64,000 nt of DNA from Flavobacteriales bacterium (GCA_020635355.1 JACJZW010000010.1:1-64000); one strand, 5' to 3'. Shown: positions 16,535 to 25,734, numbered from the stretch's first letter. A program made the numbers and translations. Notes: generated by a model not told the origin, from the sequence alone.

Positions 16535-17728
16535 ATGATGGAGCCTTCCAAACGATTATTGGCTGTTGAAGAGTCGCAAACCCTGGTGATGACCAAGAAG
16601 GCGCGCGAACTGGCGGCAACTGGTGTCAAGGTGATCAATCTCAGCATTGGTGAGCCGGATTTCGACACACCTGATCACATCAAAAAAGCAGCTATTGAAG
16701 CCATGGATCAAGGGTTTACCCATTATCCACCGGTCACGGGCTATCCTGATTTGCGACAGGCCATTGCCGATAAATTTCGGACACAAAATCAATTGGAGTA
16801 CACCGCCGATCAGGTTGTGGTGAGTTGTGGTGCCAAACATTCCATCATGAATGTGATCATGGCGCTCATCAATCCGGGTGATGAAGTCATTATTCCTGCA
16901 CCGTATTGGGTGAGTTATCCTGAAATGGTGAAGTTGGCGGAAGGCGTGCCGGTATTTCTACGATCCGACATCAGCACCGATTATAAATTCCGAATAGAGG
17001 ATTTGGAGCGTACGTTGAACCGACGATCCAAGCTCTTTTTGTTCAGTTCTCCTTGTAATCCAAGTGGATCCGTTTTCTCCAGCGATGAGTTGCATGAAAT
17101 AGCGCGTGTCCTGGCGAAGCATCCGGACATCCTGGTGATCTCCGATGAGATTTACGAGCACTTACAATACGGCCAATCTCACACCAGTATTGGTAGATTC
17201 CCGGAATTAAAGGATCGGGTGATTACAGTAAATGGCTTGAGCAAGGCCTTTGCCATGACCGGCTGGCGCATAGGTTACATCGGTGCACCAACATGGGTAG
17301 CAAAGGCCTGTGAGAAATTACAAGGTCAATTCACCTCCGGTGCCAATTCCATTGCCCAACGCGCTGCGATAACCGCCATCTCCGGCAGTTTGGATGAGAC
17401 CAAACGCATGTGTGAAATTTTTGAGCAACGTCGTGAATTGTTGTTCAAGGGATTGATGGACATTCCTGGTTTTGTTCCGAATCATCCCAAAGGAGCCTTT
17501 TATATTTTCCCGGATGTTCACACCTATTTTGGTAAGTCATACGGAGATTACACCATCAATAATGCAGGAGACTTATGCATCTATCTGCTGAGTGAAGCCC
17601 ATGTTTCCGTGGTAAGTGGTGCCGCATTCGGAAATCCGGAATGCATTCGGGTATCTTATGCTGCTTCTGCTGAGGACCTCACAGAAGCGTTGGAAAAAAT
17701 GAAAGCCGCGCTGGCTAAGCTATCGTGA
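16535..17728 (+). CDS. Class I PLP-dependent aminotransferase (aspartate aminotransferase-like)
   Basis: The 397-residue protein is a fold-type I aminotransferase of the AspB/AspC Ib subgroup, which exchanges the amino group between aspartate and 2-oxoglutarate and often prephenate. Signatures are SIGEPDFDTPDHIKKAA (about 36-52), the cofactor-stacking region CGAKHSIMNV, the SSPCNPSGSVFS asparagine loop, SDEIYEHLQYG with the PLP-binding Asp and Tyr, and SKAFAMTGWRIGYIG carrying the Schiff-base lysine. The length is typical. Its TGA stop overlaps the GTG start of the heptose kinase gene, so the two are translationally coupled although their pathways differ. The start is the second of two ATG codons or the first at 16535. 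Confidence 0.9.
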   Translation: MMEPSKRLLAVEESQTLVMTKKARELAATGVKVINLSIGEPDFDTPDHIKKAAIEAMDQGFTHYPPVTGYPDLRQAIADKFRTQNQLEYTADQVVVSCGAKHSIMNVIMALINPGDEVIIPAPYWVSYPEMVKLAEGVPVFLRSDISTDYKFRIEDLERTLNRRSKLFLFSSPCNPSGSVFSSDELHEIARVLAKHPDILVISDEIYEHLQYGQSHTSIGRFPELKDRVITVNGLSKAFAMTGWRIGYIGAPTWVAKACEKLQGQFTSGANSIAQRAAITAISGSLDETKRMCEIFEQRRELLFKGLMDIPGFVPNHPKGAFYIFPDVHTYFGKSYGDYTINNAGDLCIYLLSEAHVSVVSGAAFGNPECIRVSYAASAEDLTEALEKMKAALAKLS

Positions 17729-18717
17729 CCACAGAAGCCACCATTAATCGGATTTTTGAGTCGTTTGCCAACCAACGCATTCTGGTTGTTGGTGATCTGA
17801 TGTTGGATGCCTATTACTTTGGCCGGGTGGACAGAATTAGTCCTGAAGCGCCGGTGCCCATTGTTTCGGTGACCCGAAAAGACCGTAGACCAGGTGGTGC
17901 AGCCAATGTGGCGATCAACATCCAAGCTTTAGGGGCTACGCCGATTTTGTGTTCTGTGCGGGGAAATGACGTGGAAGGTGAATGGTTGCAGCATCATTTT
18001 ACCGATCATGGATTGGAAACCAGCGGAATTGTCATTGACTCCGGACGACCCACAACGGTTAAAACCAGGATCATTGGAAACAACCAACAGGTTCTTCGGG
18101 TGGATGAAGAAACCACACGAACCATAGATAAGACGATAGAACAACAATTACTGAGTGTGATCAAAGGTTTGATGCCAACGGTGGGTGCCGTGGTGTTTGA
18201 GGACTATAACAAAGGATTGTTGAGTAAAACGCTCATCAGCAAGGTGATTCGAATGGCCCGGGATCTGGGAATACCCACGTTGGTTGATCCCAAGCTGGAA
18301 CACTTTCTCGATTACAAAGGGGTTACCCTGTTTAAACCCAATCGGAAGGAAATCATCGATGGGTTGAAGCTCGATTCAGAACTCAATGATCGGGCATCTA
18401 TTAACGAGGCCTTGCAGATGCTCTCCGGGAAATTGGGTATAGAGCACATCTTGCTGACGCTATCACAGATGGGCGTAGCGATTTATACCGATGGGCAAAC
18501 CAACTACTATCCCGCTCACGAACGCAAAATTTTGGACGTAAGCGGTGCCGGCGATTCTGTTATTTCAGTAGCCGCCTTGTGTGCCGCGGTTGGAGTAGAT
18601 TGGCAAATGACCGCACGATTGTCCAACCTCGCAGGCGGATTGGTTTGTGAGCGGTTGGGCGTAGTCCCGATTGATCGGGATGTATTGCTGGAGCAAGCCA
18701 TTCATGAGTTGAGCTAA
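17725..18717 (+). CDS. D-glycero-beta-D-manno-heptose-7-phosphate kinase (HldE-N / RfaE1 type)
   Basis: The 330-residue protein is a PfkB-family sugar kinase. The form VVGDLMLDAYYFGRVDRISPEAPVP at the N terminus is the hallmark of RfaE1 kinases, followed by RPGGAANVA and, near the C terminus, the anion-hole motif VSGAGDS with the catalytic Asp. It phosphorylates heptose 7-phosphate at C1 for ADP-heptose synthesis, the precursor of LPS core. The adenylyltransferase half (HldE-C) is absent, so it must be encoded elsewhere. GTG is the start codon, overlapping the previous stop. The family 9 glycosyltransferase at 6.9 kb would be a plausible user of the product. Confidence 0.85.
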   Translation: MTTEATINRIFESFANQRILVVGDLMLDAYYFGRVDRISPEAPVPIVSVTRKDRRPGGAANVAINIQALGATPILCSVRGNDVEGEWLQHHFTDHGLETSGIVIDSGRPTTVKTRIIGNNQQVLRVDEETTRTIDKTIEQQLLSVIKGLMPTVGAVVFEDYNKGLLSKTLISKVIRMARDLGIPTLVDPKLEHFLDYKGVTLFKPNRKEIIDGLKLDSELNDRASINEALQMLSGKLGIEHILLTLSQMGVAIYTDGQTNYYPAHERKILDVSGAGDSVISVAALCAAVGVDWQMTARLSNLAGGLVCERLGVVPIDRDVLLEQAIHELS

Positions 18718-18795
18718 CCGGATTTTGCGTAGGTCAATAAATACCTGTTGACGCTTCCAATCTTTTCTTCCTTAGCGGGATTCTTACTGCTTTAC

Positions 18796-18803
18796 TAACT
18801 TTG
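18796..18803 (+). promoter_or_regulatory. -7 box for the 18.8-kb membrane protein gene
   Basis: TAACTTTG matches TAnnTTTG and lies only 5 bases before the ATG, so the mRNA would be nearly leaderless. Confidence 0.45.
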
Positions 18804-18807
18804 GTGT

Positions 18808-19524
18808 ATGGAGTTCAAGACTTTGGTAAAATACATACCCACGCTCAACGATGAGAACAAAAGTATCCTGGAGTCTAAAATCCGACTGCTCCGGGTGGTT
18901 GTTGGCTTACTGGGCATGGCTCTGCCCATCCTTTTGGTGGTTTTCTTAAAAATCAGTTCCGGTTATTCCGAGGTGCTTCCATCCATCAGTCATTATTACT
19001 ACACACGTGTTTCCGGAATTTTCGTGGTGATAATGAGTATTCTTGGTTTATTCCTGCTGATCTACACCTTTAAGCCGGCCGACTTCATTGTTTCATCCAT
19101 TGCCGCACTGGGTGTTTTTCTATTGCTCCTATTCCCTACTTCAAATCTTGATCAATTCTTTGGTTGCTCGGAGCTCAATCCAACCGTCACTCATCTGGCT
19201 AAAAGCGATGCACGGGAATACGTCCACTACATCTCAGCCGTGGTATTTTTATCCTGCCTTGCGTTCATGTCGCTCTTTCTTTTCACCAAGTCAGACTTCA
19301 ACCCAAAAGACCAATCACCGCAGAAACGAATGAGAAATAAGATCTACGTGATTTGTGGGAGTGTCATGATTGCGGCGATGCTGGTGGTTTTATCCGAGAT
19401 CATTGGCTGGTTTCCATCAGACACCTATGAAGCGTACAACCTGACGTTTTGGATGGAAGTCGTAGCGTTGGAAAGTTTTGGAATTTCCTGGTTCGTAAAA
19501 GGTGAGGTTGTTTTAAAGGGTTAA
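18808..19524 (+). CDS. Six-segment membrane protein of unknown function
   Basis: The 238-residue protein has about six hydrophobic segments at roughly 28-50, 70-90, 95-113, 145-166, 184-205 and 212-232. The topology and spacing resemble DUF998 or Frag1/DRAM-like integral membrane proteins, but no motif allows a firm assignment. There is a cytoplasmic N terminus with charged residues and no signal peptide. The gene has its own promoter box directly upstream and is followed after 38 bases by a second small membrane protein gene. Confidence 0.7.
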   Translation: MEFKTLVKYIPTLNDENKSILESKIRLLRVVVGLLGMALPILLVVFLKISSGYSEVLPSISHYYYTRVSGIFVVIMSILGLFLLIYTFKPADFIVSSIAALGVFLLLLFPTSNLDQFFGCSELNPTVTHLAKSDAREYVHYISAVVFLSCLAFMSLFLFTKSDFNPKDQSPQKRMRNKIYVICGSVMIAAMLVVLSEIIGWFPSDTYEAYNLTFWMEVVALESFGISWFVKGEVVLKG

Positions 19525-19562
19525 GCAGTGGTGATTAATATCCATCAGAACAATCATGATTG

Positions 19563-19979
19563 ATGAACAGCAAAAGACACCGAAACAAAAGATCATCGAA
19601 GTTTGAAATTTTAATTTCAAATACTTACTTCAGAGTATTCATTATAGGTTGCCTTGCTGCTTTTTTCTATCTGGGGGTTAAAAGCCAAGATCCTTCAACA
19701 CCCGATTATAAGGGTTTGACTGTTGGTCAGGTCACCAACATTGAGGTAAGACAGGGTATTGATCAGACACGCTATGGATCCAAATCACGAATTTATTCAT
19801 ACCGAGTAACGTTTGAATTTGAAGTAGAGGGTAAACGATACACGAAAACAGAGTTCGTTAATGGTCAATCTTCTATTAACCGTAAGCTAATCCATAAACT
19901 TAACACACAAGGCAGGAGCGGGTTTTATGGCATTAAATACAATAAAGACAATCCCACATCAGCATATCTTGGCAGATGA
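19563..19979 (+). CDS. Single-spanning membrane protein, DUF3592-like
   Basis: The product has 138 residues from ATG 19563; a TTG one codon earlier is an alternative. After a basic N terminus (about 15 residues) there is one membrane segment (about 20-37) and then an extracytoplasmic beta-rich domain of 95 residues with the pattern SYRVTFEFEVEGKRYTKTEF and a later GRSGFYGIKYNKDNP. This layout resembles DUF3592 proteins, which have no known function. It is more AT-rich than its neighbours. Confidence 0.6.
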   Translation: MNSKRHRNKRSSKFEILISNTYFRVFIIGCLAAFFYLGVKSQDPSTPDYKGLTVGQVTNIEVRQGIDQTRYGSKSRIYSYRVTFEFEVEGKRYTKTEFVNGQSSINRKLIHKLNTQGRSGFYGIKYNKDNPTSAYLGR

Positions 19980-20034
19980 TGGGTAAATTAAATCAATCAG
20001 TAATCAAACTGGCCAACATTCCATTCTTACTCGA

Positions 20035-21402
20035 TTAATCTTCGTCTAACGATTCATCATCCGGTTCTTGTCCCCCCTCCGATAATTGGAGTATATCATG
20101 AGCCTCGCCCAGTTCGATGGTCCCAACATCCTTCAGTTTTCGGGAGAGCACATTGGTTCTGGTCAACCTGAGATCATTGAGTGATTTAGAGGCGGTGGAA
20201 AGCTGTTTGTCCACCTTGTCGAGCTGTTTCGAGAAATTGCCAAATTCCGTTTTAACCGCTTCCAGAATCTTCCAGACCTCACTACTTCGTTTTTGAACCG
20301 CCAGGGTTCTAAAGCCCATTTGAAGACTATTTAACAACGCTGATAACGTGGTTGGACCGGTGATGGTTATCCGGTATTTGCGTTGCAGGTTTTCAAACAG
20401 TCCCGGATGACGCAACACCTCGGCATACAATCCTTCAATGGGCAGGAACATGATCGCAAAATCAGTGGTATGTGGTGGGTCGAGGTATTTTGAACTGATG
20501 TCCCGGGCGAAGGTATCAAGGCTTCGAAGCAGTTCTTTCTGACTGGATTCAATGAGTGCAGTATCTGCCTGCTCATAGGCATCTTGAAGAAGCTGATAAT
20601 TCTCAATGGGGAACTTCGAGTCAATGGGCATCCAAACCACATCATCACTGTCCTTTCCAGGTAGTTTCACCGCAAATTCCACGTGAGCCTGGCTTCCTAA
20701 TTTGGTCGGAACATTCTTGGCATACTGATCCGGAGTGAGCAGCTGTTCCAGGATGTTTTCCAGCTGATACTCGCCCATCACGCCTCGGGTCTTAACGTTG
20801 GATAATACCTTTTTCAAATCCCCCACACCAGAAGCCAGATTCTGCATCTCTCCCAGTCCTTTGTGCACCAACTCCAAACGTTCACTTACCTGTTTGAAGG
20901 ATTCGCCCAACCGTTTTTCAAGAGTGGTTTGTAGCTTCTCATCCACTGTCTTTCGCATTTCATCCAATTGCTTGGTATTATCCTCGCGAATGGATTCCAA
21001 TTGCTTTTCTATGGTTGAGCGTACGTCCTTTATTTGCTTAACATTCTCTTCATTCAATTTCTGCTGCTGACCGGCAAAGTCGGCGAATTTCTGATGAATT
21101 CCGTCCTGGATGTCCTTCACGCCCCCTTTGAAATTCTCACTGAACCGTTGAAGGTTTTCGGCCAATTCATTCCGGTTGGTTTTCTCCCGATCAGCTGATT
21201 CCGTTCGATTTCGCTGGAACTCGTCCCGTATGGTTTTCTCGTGCCGGTCCAATGCTTCGTTAAATCGTCTCAATTGGTCTGAAAAAGCCGTGAGTTGATC
21301 TTCAATGCCAACGGATTGATTCTTTCTCGATTGAAGCCATACTGCGATGAGAACAATCAGACTGAGCAGGCTAATGATGAAACTGAATAGTGCAAAATCC
21401 AT
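20035..21402 (-). CDS. rmuC: DNA recombination protein RmuC homolog
   Basis: The 455-residue protein has an N-terminal membrane segment (about 5-23), a long coiled coil (about 25-190, heptads rich in Lys, Glu and Gln), and a C-terminal RmuC domain (about 200-400) with the typical ILEQLLTPDQYAKN, WMPIDSKFPIENYQ and TTDFAIMFLPIEGLYAEVL. RmuC limits sequence inversions between short inverted repeats in E. coli and has a predicted endonuclease-like fold. This is of interest beside a repeat-rich genome. The last 25 residues are acidic. It is divergent from pepT. Confidence 0.9.
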   Translation of the reverse strand: MDFALFSFIISLLSLIVLIAVWLQSRKNQSVGIEDQLTAFSDQLRRFNEALDRHEKTIRDEFQRNRTESADREKTNRNELAENLQRFSENFKGGVKDIQDGIHQKFADFAGQQQKLNEENVKQIKDVRSTIEKQLESIREDNTKQLDEMRKTVDEKLQTTLEKRLGESFKQVSERLELVHKGLGEMQNLASGVGDLKKVLSNVKTRGVMGEYQLENILEQLLTPDQYAKNVPTKLGSQAHVEFAVKLPGKDSDDVVWMPIDSKFPIENYQLLQDAYEQADTALIESSQKELLRSLDTFARDISSKYLDPPHTTDFAIMFLPIEGLYAEVLRHPGLFENLQRKYRITITGPTTLSALLNSLQMGFRTLAVQKRSSEVWKILEAVKTEFGNFSKQLDKVDKQLSTASKSLNDLRLTRTNVLSRKLKDVGTIELGEAHDILQLSEGGQEPDDESLDED

Positions 21403-21581
21403 GAAGCATCAAATTTAAGAGAAGGTGAGGCTTCTGTCGTTTACGTGTTGGTAAGTTTGGCGGCGGATTATTTTATTGTCCATGTATGGACCGACCCTTT
21501 CGCTGGCTTTTCATCGGTTTGATTCAGCCTCTTTGTCACCACCCAAAGTGTTGTAATATTGCCGGCACATAACAGTAAACC

Positions 21582-22829
21582 ATGGCAGCATCCTTCCATC
21601 TAACGGATCGTTTCAAGCAATACGTCCAAATCGACACGCAAGCCGATCCGGAATCAACGTCATTTCCCTCGACAGAAAAGCAGAAGAATCTGGGAAAGGT
21701 ATTGCGCGATGAACTCATGACTCTGGGCGCTTCCGAGGTTGAAATGGATGAATTCGGATACGTCTATGCCACCATTCCGGCAACCACGGAAAATAATGTT
21801 CCTGTGCTGTGTTTTTGTTCGCACATGGATACCGCCCCGGACTGCAGCGGGACTAATGTCAAGCCCATCGTTCATGCCAAGTGGGATGGTTCAGACATCG
21901 TTTTACCGGACGATCCTACTCAGGTTATTTCCTCCAAGGATCACCCGTATTTATCGGAGCGAATTGGAGACGATATCATCACTGCCAGTGGAAATACGTT
22001 GTTGGGCGCAGACGATAAAGCAGGCGTTGCCATTATCATGGCCACAGCGGAATACCTGTTAAACAATCCATCTATTCCACACGGTAAGATCCGTATTCTG
22101 TTTACACCGGATGAGGAAGTGGGTCGCGGTGTGGAGCATGTCGACATGAAAAAACTGGGAGCGGATTTCGGCTATACACTCGATGGAGGCGAACGAGGAT
22201 CACTCGAAGGCGACACCTTTAGTGCCGATGGCGTTAAGATCGTGATTCATGGGGTGAGCGCCCATCCGGGTTATGCCAAGGACAAGTTGGTAAATTCACT
22301 CAAGATTGCCGGTGAGTATCTCGATGCACTGCCGAAGGGTGAATGGAGTCCGGAAACCACCGAAGATCGTCAGGGATATGTTCATCCGGTGAGCATGAAC
22401 GGCATTGCCGAAAAGACAACGATCAATTTCATCATCCGGGATTTTGTTACCGCAAATTTAAAGGACCACGAAGACCGCTTAAAAACGATCCTGGATCAGG
22501 TGATGTCCAATCACCCAAAGGCATCGGCTGAATTTGTGGTAACTGAGCAGTATCGGAATATGCGCGACATGCTGGACACCGTCCCCCATGTTGAAGCCTA
22601 CGCTGCAGAAGCCATGAAACGGGCTGGTATTGACGTGAAAGAGCAATTGGTTCGCGGTGGGACGGATGGTTCCAGATTGTCGTTTATGGGTCTCCCCTGC
22701 CCCAACATCTTCACCGGTGAAATGGCCATCCATTCCAAACACGAATACGTGAGTGTTCAAGATATGGAAGCAGCTTGCAACACGCTGGTGGAATTGGTTC
22801 AGGTATGGGAGGAACGAAGCAACTCTTGA
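21582..22829 (+). CDS. pepT: Peptidase T (tripeptide aminopeptidase)
   Basis: The 415-residue protein is an M20B zinc aminopeptidase that removes the N-terminal residue of tripeptides in the cytoplasm. Zinc ligands and catalytic residues are visible in SHMDTAPD (His and Asp), LLGADDKAG (bridging Asp), FTPDEEVGRG (catalytic Glu and ligand Glu), LDGGERG and AIHSKHEYV (final His). The insertion domain used for dimerisation lies at about 210-320. The length equals E. coli PepT. A period-7 repeat tract starts on the stop codon. Confidence 0.95.
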   Translation: MAASFHLTDRFKQYVQIDTQADPESTSFPSTEKQKNLGKVLRDELMTLGASEVEMDEFGYVYATIPATTENNVPVLCFCSHMDTAPDCSGTNVKPIVHAKWDGSDIVLPDDPTQVISSKDHPYLSERIGDDIITASGNTLLGADDKAGVAIIMATAEYLLNNPSIPHGKIRILFTPDEEVGRGVEHVDMKKLGADFGYTLDGGERGSLEGDTFSADGVKIVIHGVSAHPGYAKDKLVNSLKIAGEYLDALPKGEWSPETTEDRQGYVHPVSMNGIAEKTTINFIIRDFVTANLKDHEDRLKTILDQVMSNHPKASAEFVVTEQYRNMRDMLDTVPHVEAYAAEAMKRAGIDVKEQLVRGGTDGSRLSFMGLPCPNIFTGEMAIHSKHEYVSVQDMEAACNTLVELVQVWEERSNS

Positions 22830-22832
22830 TAA

Positions 22833-22860
22833 CTAATATCTAAGATCTAATATCTAAGGC
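22833..22860 (+). repeat. Heptamer array (CTAAKAT)x4
   Basis: Four units CTAATAT, CTAAGAT, CTAATAT, CTAAGGC with a strict 7-base period. In another phase the array begins on the pepT TGA. Confidence 0.8.
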
Positions 22861-23068
22861 TGTTCCAACATGGATCTCCAAAACAAGGATCGCTTCTCCA
22901 ACCAACATGTTGAGTAGCTCTGTGTACTCCCGCAAGGGAGTCCGCGTAATCCCCGCAGGGGATCTTTGCGTAGTCCCCGCATTAATCAGCCATATGATTG
23001 AATTCAGTCTATCCATAAAAAACTGCTCAACGGAAAAGTGTTCCGATAAAGGTGACTCTGCGTTAAAA

Positions 23069-23096
23069 CTAAGATCTAAGAACTAATATCTAAGGC
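23069..23096 (+). repeat. Heptamer array (CTAAKAW)x4
   Basis: Units CTAAGAT, CTAAGAA, CTAATAT, CTAAGGC; the same family as 22833-22860, at the head of the second copy of the duplicated block. Confidence 0.8.
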
Positions 23097-23327
23097 CGTT
23101 CCAACTTGGATCCCCAAAACAAGGATCGTCCTAAGAATGAACATGTTGAGTGGCTCTGCGATCTCCCGCAAGGGAAACTATTAGAACTAAGATGGAAGAT
23201 CTCAATCAGATCCGAGTTCAGCGTGTTGAGATCCGAGCGGAAGGCGTAAATCCCGGTTAGCTAGCAACCAAGAATCATTGTCCACTCAGGGGCAACAATC
23301 TTTGGGTGACCTTTCCGTTTCTCTTCA

Positions 23328-23352
23328 ACCACCGAAGCCCAGCGAAGGTGGT
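23328..23352 (+). repeat. ACCACC...GGTGGT hairpin element
   Basis: Six-base arms ACCACC and GGTGGT enclose CGAAGCCCAGCGAA. Related copies lie at 35357-35379 (inverted) and 54730-54755. Confidence 0.65.
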
Positions 23353-23560
23353 CTTTCTCTTTCTCTTAAATGTGCAGTCCCTCCCAAACCATCTAACATC
23401 AAGTACCTGTACAGTAGTTGTTCATCGTACCTCATTTATCAAACGCCAAGTCCCCCATTAGTCCTTAGTTCTTCGATCGTAGAGCTTCCCTCCTGCTGAG
23501 TAACTTGAGTCACGTTCTTGCGCCCAAAGGATCAATAATTTGCAGCATAAAACAACTCAA

Positions 23561-24358
23561 ATGGAACTACTCGGCTATATAATGGCTTTGATCATTGGCA
23601 TCTCCCTCGGCTTGATCGGTGGAGGTGGTTCCATTTTAGCCGTTCCGGTTCTGGCCTATCTATTTGCCTTAGACGAAAAGGTGGCAACAGCCTATTCCCT
23701 GTTTGTGGTTGGTGCCTCCGCGCTGGTTGGCGGACTTCGTCAGCACAAATCCGGGAATGTTGATTGGCGAACGGCGCTTGTTTTTGGGATTCCGGCCATC
23801 ATAGGAGTTTGGCTTATTCGTCACTTTGTAGTGCCGGCCTTACCCGATGTGCTCTTTACGCTGGGTCAATTCGAATTCACCCGTCGTATGGGCATGTTTG
23901 GCCTGTTCTCCATCCTGATGGTGCTGGCCGCCTATTCCATGCTTTCCGGTAAATCACGGGAAGGTGGAACCGGTGATGTTCATTATAACTATCCCCTCAT
24001 TCTTGCCGAAGGCCTCGTAGTAGGTGCCATTACCGGATTCGTTGGTGCAGGAGGCGGATTTCTGATCATCCCAGCTCTGGTAGTTCTTGCCAATTTGGAA
24101 ATCAAAATGGCCATCGGTACATCATTGATCATCATCGCTTTTAAATCTCTTCTTGGCTTTTTATTGGGCGATGCACTATCCATGTCGATTGATTGGACCT
24201 TCCTGACCCTATTCACCGTCATCGCCATTATTGGAATCTTTCTGGGTGTTTACATCGGCAAGTTTGTGGACGGGAAACGGCTTAAAAAGGGATTCGGTTA
24301 TTTCATCATCGTCATGGCCGTTTTCATCTTCATCATGGAATTTATAGTTAAGGGATAA
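23561..24358 (+). CDS. TauE/SafE-family (TSUP) membrane transporter
   Basis: From the ATG at 23561 the product has 265 residues; a TTG start 21 bases upstream is possible but less likely. It has about eight membrane segments and two internal repeats marked by glycine-rich turns: SLGLIGGGGSILAVPVL (about 15-31) and ITGFVGAGGGFLIIPALVVL (about 155-174), the TSUP signature. Family members export or import sulfur compounds such as sulfite, sulfoacetate or thiosulfate. Its position 55 bases upstream of a sulfide:quinone reductase on the same strand suggests a shared operon and a role in moving a product of sulfide oxidation; this is inference from context. Confidence 0.85.
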   Translation: MELLGYIMALIIGISLGLIGGGGSILAVPVLAYLFALDEKVATAYSLFVVGASALVGGLRQHKSGNVDWRTALVFGIPAIIGVWLIRHFVVPALPDVLFTLGQFEFTRRMGMFGLFSILMVLAAYSMLSGKSREGGTGDVHYNYPLILAEGLVVGAITGFVGAGGGFLIIPALVVLANLEIKMAIGTSLIIIAFKSLLGFLLGDALSMSIDWTFLTLFTVIAIIGIFLGVYIGKFVDGKRLKKGFGYFIIVMAVFIFIMEFIVKG

Positions 24359-24413
24359 ACCACATTCATTCATCCATTCAAACAGACACCATTACAACTC
24401 AACGATTATATCT

Positions 24414-25676
24414 ATGACATCTCATTACCAAGTACTTGTGATTGGAGCAGGAACAGCCGGAATCATGGCATCCGCTCAGCTCAAAAAGCAAAAACCGGAT
24501 CTGTCGATCGGCCTTATAGACCCAGCCGACACCCATTATTATCAGCCGGCGTGGACCCTGGTGGGGGCAAACACCTACGATTTTGACGAAACCGCTCGTC
24601 CCATGAAATCCCTTATTCCTCCAGGAGTTAACTGGATTAAGGAATTCGCCGAAACATTCGAACCCGAACAAAACACAGTCAAAACCCGCAACGGGAATGT
24701 GTATACCTATGACTATTTGATTGTATGTCCGGGGATCAAAATCGACCCCTCTCTCATAGATGGGCTGGCAGAATCATTGGATCAAGGCGTAGTATGCAGC
24801 AACTACACTGACCCCAAACACACCTGGGAGGTGCTTAAAAACTTCAAAGGGGGTAATGCATTATTCACCCAACCAACCACCCCTATCAAATGCGGTGGAG
24901 CCCCACAAAAGATTGCCTATCTGGCTGCCGATCACATTCGCAAAGCGGGGCTAGCCGACAAATCCAATGTGATTTTTGCCACACCCGGATCCGTAATTTT
25001 TGGCGTGAAACCCATTGCCAAAACACTCATGGAAGTTATTAACCGGTACGGGATTCACTTTAAACCCTTTCACGCACCGGTTCACATTGACGGTAAAAAG
25101 AAGATCGCCACCTTTAAATTTTCGGCTGAACACGCCAATCAGTGTGTGGTGAATGAAGGGAACGAGTTGCAGGCAAAGATGGTGGGCGAAACCACCATAG
25201 AAATTCCATTTGATATGCTGCACATTGCGCCTCCTCAAACAGCCCCTGACTTCATTCGAAATTCTCCCTTTGCACTGGAAACAGGATGGATGAACGTGAA
25301 CATCAACACATTGCAATCGCCGAATTATAAAAACGTATTCGGACTGGGCGATGTGGCCGCGTTACCCACCGCCAAAACAGGAGCCGCCATTCGAAAGCAA
25401 GTTCCGGTAGTTGTGGGCAACATCCTCCATTTGATGAAAGACGATTCCATTGCCGATAAAACATACAATGGCTACTCCTCTTGTCCGCTCGTAACCGGAT
25501 ACGGCAAAATGGTCCTGGCCGAGTTTGATTACGATCAGAACTTTATGCCCGATCCAAAATTGAAGCAGATGTTGGTCTTTAACTCCGACAAAGAGCATTG
25601 GCGACTGTGGATACTCAAGAAATACATCCTTCCACGACTGTATTGGAATAAAATGATGAAAGGCATTGACGTATAG
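24414..25676 (+). CDS. Type II sulfide:quinone oxidoreductase (SQOR-like)
   Basis: The 420-residue flavoprotein has an N-terminal FAD-binding fold (VIGAGTAGIMA, residues 9-19) and matches the mitochondrial SQOR-like type II group. Cys160 in IKCGGAPQKIAY and Cys357 in YSSCPLVTGYGK correspond to the two redox-active cysteines of human SQOR, and the C-terminal LAEFDYDQNF and LPRLYWNKMMKG are also in the same order. It would oxidise sulfide to a persulfide on the enzyme and reduce the membrane quinone; type II enzymes pass the sulfane sulfur to sulfite or a thiol. The C-terminal hydrophobic helix allows membrane attachment. A strong terminator follows at 25691-25724. Confidence 0.88.
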   Translation: MTSHYQVLVIGAGTAGIMASAQLKKQKPDLSIGLIDPADTHYYQPAWTLVGANTYDFDETARPMKSLIPPGVNWIKEFAETFEPEQNTVKTRNGNVYTYDYLIVCPGIKIDPSLIDGLAESLDQGVVCSNYTDPKHTWEVLKNFKGGNALFTQPTTPIKCGGAPQKIAYLAADHIRKAGLADKSNVIFATPGSVIFGVKPIAKTLMEVINRYGIHFKPFHAPVHIDGKKKIATFKFSAEHANQCVVNEGNELQAKMVGETTIEIPFDMLHIAPPQTAPDFIRNSPFALETGWMNVNINTLQSPNYKNVFGLGDVAALPTAKTGAAIRKQVPVVVGNILHLMKDDSIADKTYNGYSSCPLVTGYGKMVLAEFDYDQNFMPDPKLKQMLVFNSDKEHWRLWILKKYILPRLYWNKMMKGIDV

Positions 25677-25690
25677 TTGTTAGATTGCAC

Positions 25691-25724
25691 AGGCGATGGT
25701 TGATGAATCATCGCCTTTTTTTTT
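25691..25724 (+). terminator. Terminator after sulfide:quinone reductase
   Basis: AGGCGATG (25691-25698) pairs with CATCGCCT (25709-25716) and is followed by a run of nine T. It lies 15 bases after the stop. Confidence 0.9.
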
Positions 25725-25734
25725 AATTCCACGT

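Larger units (their letters stand above)
22830..23560. repeat. 730-bp intergenic repeat region
   Basis: No gene is visible. Two related blocks of about 80-95 bp (22833-22924 and 23069-23160) each begin with a heptamer tract and share a GGATC-CCAAAACAAGGATCG core and an AACATGTTGAGT ending. Between them is a row of hairpins: ACTCCC-GCAA-GGGAGT (22927-22942) and ATCCCC-GCA-GGGGAT shortly after. A degenerate AAGTGTTCCGA element lies at 23035-23059. An ACCACC...GGTGGT hairpin is at 23328-23352. Confidence 0.7.

Noticed and set aside
23278..23499. 73-residue open frame in the repeat region
   Set aside because: It runs through the ACCACC hairpin and CT-rich tract; low-complexity and without start signals.
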